From contig CAJUMC010000011.1 of the NCBI GenBank assembly GCA_910587085.1, positions 1 to 13,148 of the forward strand: a stretch of 13,148 nt of DNA, in the 5' to 3' direction. Under the pieces are notes generated by a model that saw nothing but the letters and a program-made list of their open reading frames with translations, was not told the origin of the DNA and made no database searches. The position numbers and the translations under genes were made by a program. Origin of the DNA: an uncultured Lachnospiraceae bacterium (GTDB lineage: Bacteria; Bacillota; Clostridia; Lachnospirales; Lachnospiraceae). Positions 6,473-12,873 of the stretch are shown piece after piece (within the stretch, counting starts at the first letter, position 1; the number at the start of each line of letters is the position of its first letter).

Positions 6473-7373
6473 TGACAATCTGTGCCTCCGCTTCCGCCTC
6501 GGTAAGCCCGAGCGTCATCAGCTTGGTAATCTGCTCGCCCGCAATCTTCCCGATGGCCGCCTCGTGAATCAGGCTCGCATCCAGATGATTTGCTGTAATT
6601 TCCGGAATTGCGCTCACGCTGCCCTCGTCCATCAGAATTGCGTCGCATTCGCTGTGTCCCACACATTTGTTGTTCCCCTTTATTTTTGACAGGAAAATCT
6701 GACTGGAGTGATCTTTTGCTACCGACCGCGAAATCAGATTTACTCCGCAGTCCTCTCCGTCCAGATTCACTTCAAAATCCGTCTTCGCATACTGGGAGCC
6801 GTGCGTCATGATTTTCTCCCTGATCACAAGCGTCGCGCAGTCTGCCAGCTCCGCCTTGGTCGTCCTTATGGTGGAATCCACCCCCTTGATCTGAACGGTA
6901 TCCATCTCCATGTAACTTCCCTCGGCAAGTGCAATAATGGTCTGCGGATTGAGCACGCGCTCTCCCGAACCTTCCCCGCTGCCGTAATGCTTTTCAATAT
7001 ATTTTACCCTGGCATTCTTTCCTACAAAAAAGCTGTGAATCCCGTCGTGCTGCGCCTTTTCCGCTCCGCCGTTGTGGATTCCGCAGCCCGCGACAATCGT
7101 CACATCGCTGTCCTCTCCAATATAAAAATCATTGTAAACCATGTCGGTCAGGCCGCTCTGGCTCAGCACAACCGGGATATGGACGCTCTCATTTTTCGTG
7201 CCGGGCTTGATGATTATATCAATCCCCTGCTTATCCTCCTTTGTCACAATATCTATATGCTCAGTGGTATTTCTCGCGGCTCCCTGGCCGTTGACGCGGA
7301 AATTGTACGCTCCCTGCGGAACCTCGTGGATATCCGCAACCTGCTTCAGCAGCTCCATCTGTATTTTATCCAT
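6456..7373 (-). CDS. Short SufB/SufD-family Fe-S scaffold protein (SmsB-like)
   Basis: This 305-residue protein is the beta-helical core of the SufBD family, without the long N-terminal domain of SufB (about 470 residues) or SufD (about 420). Its partner SufC-like ATPase is encoded immediately upstream, so the pair resembles the proposed minimal two-protein SUF ancestor (SMS, SmsC-SmsB). It would assemble Fe-S clusters in the cytosol on a SufBC-type complex. The C-terminal HEAAIGKI (H270, E271) matches the conserved HEA motif of SufB. C237 and C243 lie in NNKCVGHSECDAIL. However, the position I align with SufB's key cysteine (E. coli C405) is Ser252 or nearby. Other cysteines are C97, C179 and C209. 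ATG at 7373 lies 15 bases after the ATPase gene. No cysteine desulfurase or SufU is in the window. Confidence 0.9.
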   Translation of the reverse strand: MDKIQMELLKQVADIHEVPQGAYNFRVNGQGAARNTTEHIDIVTKEDKQGIDIIIKPGTKNESVHIPVVLSQSGLTDMVYNDFYIGEDSDVTIVAGCGIHNGGAEKAQHDGIHSFFVGKNARVKYIEKHYGSGEGSGERVLNPQTIIALAEGSYMEMDTVQIKGVDSTIRTTKAELADCATLVIREKIMTHGSQYAKTDFEVNLDGEDCGVNLISRSVAKDHSSQIFLSKIKGNNKCVGHSECDAILMDEGSVSAIPEITANHLDASLIHEAAIGKIAGEQITKLMTLGLTEAEAEAQIVNGFLK

Positions 7374-7388
7374 AATTTCTGTTTCCTC

Positions 7389-8138
7389 TCATTCCGCCGC
7401 GTGCTGCGGCTCACAGGTAAACCGGCATCCGCCGGCCGTCCCGAGCAGCTCCGGCAGAATTTCCTGCCGCGAACCGTTCTTTACAATTTTTCCGTTCGCG
7501 ATCACAAGGATCTCATCCGCTATATTCAGAATTCTCTCCTGGTGGGAGATAATAAGAATCGATCCGTGTATCTCTTCGTGAAGCTTCTCGAATACCCGGA
7601 TCAGGTTCTGGAAACTCCAAAGGTCAATGCCGGCCTCCGGCTCATCAAAAAGCGTCAGCTTCGTTTTTCTGGCAAGCACGGTTGCAATTTCGATCCGCTT
7701 GAGTTCTCCGCCGGAAAGACTGGCGTCAACTTCCCTGCCGATGTAATCCTTTGCGCACAGCCCCACCTCGGAAAGATAGCTGCACGCTTTTGCGGTGCTG
7801 ATATTTTCTCCGGCCGCAAGCCCGATCAGATCCCGCACCGTGATCCCCTTGAAGCGCACCGGCTGCTGAAACGCGTAACTGATGCCTCTCTTCGCGCGCT
7901 CCGTAATAGTAAGCTCCGTAATATCCTCCCCGTCCAGCACAAGCCTTCCTCCGGTCGGCTTCTCTATCCCGGCGATCAGCTTCGCCAGCGTGGATTTTCC
8001 TCCTCCGTTCGGCCCCGTTATTGCAATAAATTTATTGTCCGGTATCGTGATGCTGATGTCTTTGAGAATTTCCTTTCCCTTACCTGCTTCTCCGACGCCG
8101 TACCCTATATTTTTCAGTTCTAACACTGCTTCCTCCAT
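7389..8138 (-). CDS. SufC-family Fe-S assembly ATPase (SmsC-like)
   Basis: This cytosolic ABC-type ATPase powers Fe-S assembly on the SufB-like scaffold encoded next. Numbered from the GTG at 8162, motifs are Walker A GPNGGGKST (50-58), Q-loop near Q99-Q100, signature LSGGELKRIEIA (149-160), Walker B LTLFDEPEAGID (169-180) and switch H207. GGELKRIE and DEPEAGID are typical of SufC and separate it from transport ATPases. Two cysteines (C246, C250) sit near the C-terminus. Start choice: GTG at 8162 has AGGGAG six bases upstream, but the promoter at 8175-8203 would begin the transcript about 6 bases before that GTG. The ATG at 8138 (MEEAVLELKN) is therefore given here; the GTG gives 257 residues. 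It is the first gene of the minus-strand cluster. Confidence 0.92.
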   Translation of the reverse strand: MEEAVLELKNIGYGVGEAGKGKEILKDISITIPDNKFIAITGPNGGGKSTLAKLIAGIEKPTGGRLVLDGEDITELTITERAKRGISYAFQQPVRFKGITVRDLIGLAAGENISTAKACSYLSEVGLCAKDYIGREVDASLSGGELKRIEIATVLARKTKLTLFDEPEAGIDLWSFQNLIRVFEKLHEEIHGSILIISHQERILNIADEILVIANGKIVKNGSRQEILPELLGTAGGCRFTCEPQHAAE

Positions 8139-8140
8139 TC

Positions 8141-8154
8141 TGCCCTGCAGGGCA
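8141..8154. promoter_or_regulatory. 14-base perfect palindrome at the start of the sufC-like gene
   Basis: TGCCCTGCAGGGCA is a perfect palindrome lying just downstream of the predicted transcription start of the Suf cluster and just upstream of the ATG at 8138. If translation begins at the ATG, it is in the 5' UTR, where an operator or RNA hairpin could act. If translation begins at GTG 8162, it encodes HALQG and may be incidental. No regulator was matched to it. Confidence 0.3.
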
Positions 8155-8174
8155 TGTTTCACTAACCGCTCCCT

Positions 8175-8203
8175 AGTATATCACATCGTCCTCCCATTTT
8201 CCA
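8175..8203 (-). promoter_or_regulatory. Extended -10 promoter for the Suf-PHP-GS-ANTAR cluster
   Basis: On the minus strand TGGAAA (8198-8203) is followed after exactly 17 bases by TATACT (8175-8180), with TGA directly before the -10 box (TGATATACT), an extended -10 element. Transcription should start near 8168. The -35 box matches four of six consensus positions. It is the best promoter for the cluster; no internal promoter was found. Confidence 0.6.
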
Positions 8204-8266
8204 GCAAATTTGAAAAACCGCGTTTCCGGTCAAAAAAGGGAAAACCTCAATTCATAATTTCTTAAT

Positions 8267-8295
8267 TTGACAACTGCAGGCTTTTTCTATATAAT
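8267..8295 (+). promoter_or_regulatory. Perfect sigma-A promoter of the CNNM/CorC-type gene
   Basis: TTGACA (8267-8272) and TATAAT (8290-8295) are exact consensus boxes separated by the optimal 17 bases, so basal initiation should be strong. Transcription would start near 8302, leaving a leader of about 110 bases before the coding region. With such a strong promoter, control is likely after initiation, which fits the leader structure below. Confidence 0.9.
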
Positions 8296-8331
8296 TACAC
8301 CTATATAGTAACCATATTAACCCTTTTTAGT

Positions 8332-8393
8332 ATCAGCCGCGGAGTTTTTCCGCCTGATGCGCCCTCTCGCACAGCGTCCGGGCGATATTTTTT
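8332..8393 (+). promoter_or_regulatory. Two-hairpin leader with an intrinsic-terminator-like element
   Basis: The leader of the CNNM/CorC-type gene can form hairpin 1: ATCAG (8332-8336), two-base bulge, GCGGA (8339-8343), loop, TCCGC (8349-8353), CTGAT (8354-8358). Hairpin 2 is CGCCC (8360-8364), internal loop, CGC-ACA-GCG (8368-8376), internal loop, GGGCG (8380-8384), followed by ATA and six T (8388-8393). The second resembles a Rho-independent terminator lying five bases before the ribosome site, suggesting attenuation, possibly by an ion or metabolite. I did not recognise a known riboswitch class, and the antiterminator pairing is not worked out. Confidence 0.5.
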
Positions 8394-8411
8394 GAATAGG
8401 AGATGATTTTT

Positions 8412-9707
8412 TTGGACCCCAGTGTCGCGGCGAAGCTAGTGATACTCGTAATCCTGCTGCTTTTATCCGCTCTGTTTTCCTCTGCGGAAACCTCGCTCAC
8501 CACAGTGAGCAAACTGCGCATCCGAAGTCTTCATGAGGACGGCGTAAAGCGCGCCGGCACCGCTCTGAAATTGATCGAGGAGCCTTCCAACATGCTGAGT
8601 GCTATTCTGATCGGCAACAACATCGTCAATCTCTCTGCCTCCTCGCTCGCCACTTCCGTGGCGCTCGACCAGTTCGGGAGCCGCGGTGCTGCCATTGCAA
8701 CCGGTATCCTCACGCTGCTCGTGCTGATCTTCGGTGAGATTACGCCCAAGCGCCTTGCCACCCTGCACAACGAGAAAATGGCGCTGATGTATGCCCCTCT
8801 TATCCTGGGGCTGACCAGACTGCTCACGCCGCTGATTTTTATTGTAAATAAGCTGTCCCTCGGTGTTATGCTGCTTCTGCGCATTGATCCGCACGAAAAG
8901 GCCGTCCCGATTACAGAAAGTGAATTCCGCACTGTCGTCGATGTCAGCCATGAGGAGGGCGTTATCGAAAGCGAGGAGCATCAGATGATCACAAATGTGG
9001 TCGATTTTGGCGATTCCCTTGCAAAGGACGTTATGGTACCACGCATCGACATGACGTTCGCCCACGCAGAAATGAGCTATGCCGAGCTGATGGAAACCTT
9101 CCGCGCAGACAAATATTCCCGTCTTCCGGTTTACTCCGGCACAAGAGATAATATTATCGGCATCATCAATCTGAAGGATGTCTTTTTCTTTGAGGGAGAG
9201 CCGGAATCCTTCCAGATCTCGGATTTTCTTCGTGAGCCGTTTTTTACCTACGAATTCAAAAAAACTTCCGAGCTTCTGAACGAAATGCGCCGGGATCATA
9301 TCGCCATGGCAATTGTTCTGGATGAATACGGTGCAACCGCAGGCCTGATTACGCTGGAGGATCTGCTCGAGGAGATTGTCGGGGAAATCCGCGACGAATA
9401 TGACGCCGACGAGGTGGATTCCATCCGGGTAATTGCTCCGGATGAATATATTGCCGAGGGAACGGCGAAGCTGGATGAGATCAATGAGGCACTGGGACTG
9501 GAGCTGGAATCCGACGACTATGATTCTATCGCCGGGCACATTATCAACCGCCTTGATCACCTGCCGTCTGCCGGCGAATCCATTCTTGATCAGGGCGTCG
9601 TATTCACGGTAAAAAATGTGGTTCGAAACCGCATCGGCCAGGTACATATCCGGGTGATGCGGGAGGAAGAAAAAGAAAACGCACCGGATGCGGAGACCGC
9701 GAGCTGA
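8412..9707 (+). CDS. CNNM/CorC-family membrane protein (DUF21, CBS pair, CorC_HlyC domain)
   Basis: This is an integral-membrane protein of the hemolysin/CorC family, related to CNNM Mg2+ efflux proteins. From an in-frame ATG at 8403 it has 434 residues: a DUF21 membrane domain with hydrophobic stretches near 10-27, 62-85, 97-118 and 128-158; two CBS domains (about 205-330) that typically bind adenine nucleotides; and a C-terminal CorC_HlyC domain (about 340-420). ETSLTTVSKLRI, GNNIVNL, GEITPKRLA and VMVPRIDMTFA are characteristic. Start choice: AGGAG touches the ATG at 8403, leaving no spacing, but is nine bases from the TTG at 8412 (encoding MDPSVAAKL), so TTG is preferred. It may export Mg2+ or Co2+; transport is not proven for all members. 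A perfect promoter and structured leader precede it and a terminator follows. Confidence 0.93.
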   Translation: MDPSVAAKLVILVILLLLSALFSSAETSLTTVSKLRIRSLHEDGVKRAGTALKLIEEPSNMLSAILIGNNIVNLSASSLATSVALDQFGSRGAAIATGILTLLVLIFGEITPKRLATLHNEKMALMYAPLILGLTRLLTPLIFIVNKLSLGVMLLLRIDPHEKAVPITESEFRTVVDVSHEEGVIESEEHQMITNVVDFGDSLAKDVMVPRIDMTFAHAEMSYAELMETFRADKYSRLPVYSGTRDNIIGIINLKDVFFFEGEPESFQISDFLREPFFTYEFKKTSELLNEMRRDHIAMAIVLDEYGATAGLITLEDLLEEIVGEIRDEYDADEVDSIRVIAPDEYIAEGTAKLDEINEALGLELESDDYDSIAGHIINRLDHLPSAGESILDQGVVFTVKNVVRNRIGQVHIRVMREEEKENAPDAETAS

Positions 9708-9747
9708 GAACAGCGCCGTCAGCCGACTGCATCCCTGAAGTTATAAT

Positions 9748-9795
9748 AAAAGCATCCGGGAAGCCAATGGATCGATGGTCTCCCGGATGCTTTTT
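9748..9795. terminator. Bidirectional Rho-independent terminator
   Basis: AAAAGCATCCGGGA (9748-9761) pairs with TCCCGGATGC plus T5 (9781-9795) around a 19-base loop that can form an inner CCA/TGG pairing. Reading rightward, the stem is followed by a T-run, ending the CNNM/CorC-type transcript. Reading leftward, it is followed by TTTTATTATAAC, so it can also end the Mrp-like transcript that arrives from the right. The stretch 9796-9969 between it and the Mrp stop shows no gene I can support. Confidence 0.9.
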
Positions 9796-9969
9796 CATTT
9801 GCTTTTTTCTATGTTGGATTCTGTGTCGGAATTTCCGCTTTCCTGAAACAATATCTTTCTTTGTTTCCTTCACTTTATTCCGCCGCTGCGTTACAGGGTT
9901 TCTTACTATACCTTTTCCGGGTTGCCGTGAAAATTCCGGCAGCCTTTAGGGCATTCCCGCCGGCCGCAC

Positions 9970-11244
9970 TTAATGACAGCCCGAACAGCCGCTGCAGCAG
10001 CCTCCGCAGCCCATATCCTCATCCTGTCCGCAGCTGCTGCAGGTTGCAGCACCGCTCTCTGCCGCCGTGCCGTCAAGGAATGCTGCCACAGCCACATCAA
10101 TATCGCCGCTCATACCGGGAACAACACGGATTCCCTCTGCCGTCAGCCCTTCCAGAGCTTCCCGCCCGATGCCGCCGCACACAACAACAGAAACGCCGTT
10201 TTCCTTCATCAGCTCAATCGCTGATGCATGGCCGTTCCCCGAAGCTTTTACGGCATGTCTTCCGTTCAGTCCGCCCGGGCCGATCTCATAAAGCATAAAC
10301 GATTCACAGTGCCCGAAATGCCCCGAGATATTCTCGTTTTCATCGGTCGGAACCGCAATCCTGAGAATTTCCGCCTTCTTCTCCGACGCATGCACTGCGG
10401 CAAACACGTTCTCAAGATAATCGGCAATGCTGTCGAAGCACCCTACGGAGAGCTCCTCCATCCGGCCGGAATCCGCTGCTCCCGCGATGGCCGGATCGAC
10501 CGGCAGCTTCGCGAGTACCGGCAGCATATACTGCGCCGCAATCTCATCGATCCGGCTCTCGCCGAATACACTCAGCTTTTCCCCGCAGTGTCCGCAGGTG
10601 ATATAACTGTAATTCTCGACAAACCCGAGCACCGGAATCTTCATTTCCTCCGCCATATGCACCGCTTTTGCCACGATCATGGAAACCAGCTCCTGCGGAC
10701 TTGTCACCACGATGATTCCGGCAACCGGAAGCGACTGGAACACCGTGAGAGGAACATCACCGGTTCCCGGCGGCATATCAACAAACATATAGTCCACATC
10801 TCCCCAGACAACATCGCTCCAGAACTGCTTTACTGTTCCCGCAATTACCGGACCGCGCCAGACAACTGGTGTTTCCTCGTTTTCCAGCAGCAGATTGACG
10901 CTCATCACGCGGATACCGCCCTTTGTCACTGCCGGGAGAATTCCCCTTTCATCGGCTACCGCTTTATCACGCAACCCAAAGCAGCGCGGCACGGACGGTC
11001 CTGTCATGTCCGCGTCCAGTACCGCCGTCCTGTAGCCCCTGCGGCTCATGGCCGCAGCAAGCGCGCAGGTCACAAACGACTTTCCAACGCCGCCCTTTCC
11101 GCTGACAACGGCAATCACATTTTTCACATTGCTGTACGCATTCATCGGCGCGAGAAAATCCTGCGGAGCGCCCGCCCTTTCCGAGCAGCTTTCCCCGCAG
11201 GAACTGCAATCGTGGCTGCAGTTCTCGTTATACTCTTCACTCAT
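9970..11244 (-). CDS. Mrp/NBP35 P-loop ATPase fused to a NifX/NifB-type domain
   Basis: This cytosolic Fe-S carrier ATPase of the ParA/MinD superfamily delivers clusters to apoproteins. From ATG 11244 (424 residues): an N-terminal cysteine motif C9-x3-C13-x2-C16-x3-C20; the Mrp ATPase, about 41-285, with Walker A GKGGVGKS (49-56), DADMTGPS (77-84), DMPPGTGD (156-163) and the conserved CxxC C217-C220 in ITCGHCG; a dinitrogenase Fe-Mo cofactor-like (NifX/NifB) domain, about 294-395; and a tail with seven cysteines (C402 to C423, rich in CGGCC and CSGC) just before the C-terminus. The architecture resembles MrpORP-type proteins of anaerobes. Start choice: TTG at 11259 would add five residues, but GGAGGAGAGG is well placed for the ATG at 11244. 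A promoter is not clear. It is separated by the CNNM-type gene from the Suf cluster, with which it may cooperate. Confidence 0.93.
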   Translation of the reverse strand: MSEEYNENCSHDCSSCGESCSERAGAPQDFLAPMNAYSNVKNVIAVVSGKGGVGKSFVTCALAAAMSRRGYRTAVLDADMTGPSVPRCFGLRDKAVADERGILPAVTKGGIRVMSVNLLLENEETPVVWRGPVIAGTVKQFWSDVVWGDVDYMFVDMPPGTGDVPLTVFQSLPVAGIIVVTSPQELVSMIVAKAVHMAEEMKIPVLGFVENYSYITCGHCGEKLSVFGESRIDEIAAQYMLPVLAKLPVDPAIAGAADSGRMEELSVGCFDSIADYLENVFAAVHASEKKAEILRIAVPTDENENISGHFGHCESFMLYEIGPGGLNGRHAVKASGNGHASAIELMKENGVSVVVCGGIGREALEGLTAEGIRVVPGMSGDIDVAVAAFLDGTAAESGAATCSSCGQDEDMGCGGCCSGCSGCH

Positions 11245-11306
11245 CTTCCTCTCCTCCAATCCAGACTGTACTGTTTATTTTATGATATTTCCTGCATACC
11301 ATCCTG

Positions 11307-11397
11307 CCCGCACAGCTGTTTCCGCGATGCGGACAGGCGCATTGCTCCTATCTCTATTTGCATTCCTCTATCCGCAATTTCCCGGGCAGCTGTTTCC
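11307..11397. repeat. Imperfect 17-base direct repeat in the ABC-Mrp gap
   Basis: CCCGCACAGCTGTTTCC (11307-11323) and CCCGGGCAGCTGTTTCC (11381-11397) differ at two positions and are 74 bases apart start to start. The second copy ends in the first base of the permease stop codon. No transposase or terminator is present in the 136-base gap (11260-11396), so the repeat is unexplained; chance or a regulatory site are both possible. Confidence 0.3.
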
Positions 11398-12137
11398 TAA
11401 ACACAAACCTTTTTCTTCAGCATCCAGACAGTCGCCATATACGCAGCAGCAGATATCAGCAGGGATAACAGTATTCCCACAATATCCTCCGTGTATCCGT
11501 GCAGACTTTCCAGAACCAGCCCCTTGCCTTTTGTCGCGGCCACATCCAGTACGATAAAAATAATAAAGCTTACCACGCCGCGCAGTTTGGAATTCGCCAT
11601 CAGAGTGGCACCAAAAGTGATAGAAAGCATGGCGACAATCACGAACGTCACCCAGGATAACACAATCACCATCAGCTTGACGGCAATCCGGCTTACGCTC
11701 ACATCCAGCTGGAACAGCTCACGCAGAACCGTCTGCAGCCCGTTCAGCAATTGCTGAAGCTCACCGAACCGCGCTGCCATAATGAAGGCGTCCAGAAACG
11801 CGACCGCTCCGATCAGAAGCCCGGACAACACAATCTGCAGCATGGCTGAAAGCATTTTGGCGCCGACAACACTGTAGGTGCTTCTAGGCACAAGGAACAG
11901 CATGTAGCTCTGCTTTGTCTTCAGATCGTTGTAAAATGTAAAAACACATTCAAAAGAAACCAGAAGAATCGCAGCAAAAGCAAAGACGGTCAGAAACATC
12001 TCCCCCTTGAAGGTGGTTTCCTCGCTCTTTATAATCACGCCGTAAAAAAAGTAGCATTCCAGCAGCAGCAATATCACAAGCAGCGCCAGCTTTGTAAACA
12101 GCTGCTTGCGGAATTCGTATTTCATCAGCTTAAGCAT
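11397..12137 (-). CDS. ABC transporter permease (ABC-2-type, unknown substrate)
   Basis: This 246-residue hydrophobic protein is the membrane partner of the upstream ATPase. It begins MLKLMKYEFRKQL, a basic start common in ABC-2-type bacterial permeases, and has about six hydrophobic segments: near residues 15-35, 47-67, 95-120, 150-180, 186-202 and 220-240. It ends with a basic stretch (MLKKKVCV). The substrate is unknown; similar pairs export peptides, drugs or lipids, but no identifying motif is visible. The ATG at 12137 overlaps the ATPase gene by 13 bases, so translation is likely coupled. AAGGAG lies 11 bases upstream, inside the ATPase gene. Confidence 0.88.
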   Translation of the reverse strand: MLKLMKYEFRKQLFTKLALLVILLLLECYFFYGVIIKSEETTFKGEMFLTVFAFAAILLVSFECVFTFYNDLKTKQSYMLFLVPRSTYSVVGAKMLSAMLQIVLSGLLIGAVAFLDAFIMAARFGELQQLLNGLQTVLRELFQLDVSVSRIAVKLMVIVLSWVTFVIVAMLSITFGATLMANSKLRGVVSFIIFIVLDVAATKGKGLVLESLHGYTEDIVGILLSLLISAAAYMATVWMLKKKVCV

Positions 12138-12823
12138 GACGCATAGATCTCCTTATATAATTCTACGATTGTTTTGCCCCGCTCCTGACGGAGCGCTTCC
12201 GCCTCTCCCGCAAGCACAATGCTGCCGTCCATCACAAAAATCGCGTTGTCTATGATTTTTTCTAGTTCGTCCACAAGATGACTTGACATGACAATGGCGG
12301 CCTGCTGCGATGCAACCTCCAGCACGGCATTGATAATCTGCTCACGCGCTATGATATCGATCCCGTTTAACGGCTCGTCAAGCAGATAGACTGCGGCTCT
12401 GCGCGCCAGCGTGGCCGCCAGCTTCAGCTTGGCAGCAAGTCCGGAGGACAGCGTTTTTGCCTTGTCTTTCATGCGAAGTCCCAACCGCTCCACAAGCTCC
12501 TCATAACGCACCGGTTCGAAATCTTCAAAAAAATCCCGATAATATTTTCCGACATCTCTGACCGTCATATAACTGTAGAAAAACGGTTCGGTGGACATGT
12601 AAGCAATGCTTTTTTTGCTTTGCGTCCCGATTGGCTTTCCGCCGTAGGTGATGCTGCCCGAAGTGGGCGACACCAGACCAGCTGCCATCTTCATCCAGGT
12701 GGTTTTCCCGCTGCCGTTCGGTCCAAGCAGCGCATAGATTCTGCCCGGCTCAATCTCAAGACTGATATCCCTCACCGCCGTTTTTCCAAGATATTTCTTT
12801 TCCAGGTTCCGACATTCCAACAT
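12125..12823 (-). CDS. ABC transporter ATP-binding protein
   Basis: The protein supplies ATP-driven force to the downstream permease. From ATG 12823 (232 residues), motifs are Walker A GPNGSGKTT (34-42), Walker B VYLLDEP (145-151), and switch H182 in SSHL. The signature is LSSGLAAKL (125-133) rather than LSGGQ. The usual Q-loop glutamine is absent in AYMSTEPFF (74-82), a substitution shared by several YtrB-like and export-type ATPases as I recall them. Start choice: an in-frame ATG at 12835 also exists, but GGAGG ends about six bases before the ATG at 12823, which is therefore preferred. A GntR-type regulator, which often precedes such pairs, is not in the window; instead a coiled-coil gene ends 38 bases before the alternative ATG. 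Confidence 0.92.
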   Translation of the reverse strand: MLECRNLEKKYLGKTAVRDISLEIEPGRIYALLGPNGSGKTTWMKMAAGLVSPTSGSITYGGKPIGTQSKKSIAYMSTEPFFYSYMTVRDVGKYYRDFFEDFEPVRYEELVERLGLRMKDKAKTLSSGLAAKLKLAATLARRAAVYLLDEPLNGIDIIAREQIINAVLEVASQQAAIVMSSHLVDELEKIIDNAIFVMDGSIVLAGEAEALRQERGKTIVELYKEIYASCLS

Positions 12824-12873
12824 AACTGCCTCCATACCGCGCCGGGTTATAATAATCTTTCAGCCGGACATTG

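Noticed and set aside
6708..8123. A 471-codon plus-strand ORF antisense to the Suf genes
   Set aside because: It is opposite two genes with full family motifs, contains no recognisable domain, and arises because the minus-strand codons rarely produce stops in that frame.
8205..8233. Alternative minus-strand promoter using TTGACC at 8228-8233
   Set aside because: The sequence 17 bases downstream is AATTTG, which does not fit a -10 box; the TGGAAA/TATACT pair is better.
8463..9647. A 394-codon minus-strand ORF antisense to the CNNM/CorC-type gene
   Set aside because: The plus-strand gene has the DUF21, CBS and CorC motifs plus promoter and terminator; the minus frame has none.
9604..9873. An 89-codon minus-strand ORF in the CNNM-Mrp gap
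   Set aside because: It runs through the strong terminator and into the CNNM gene, and the sequence has no recognisable pattern.
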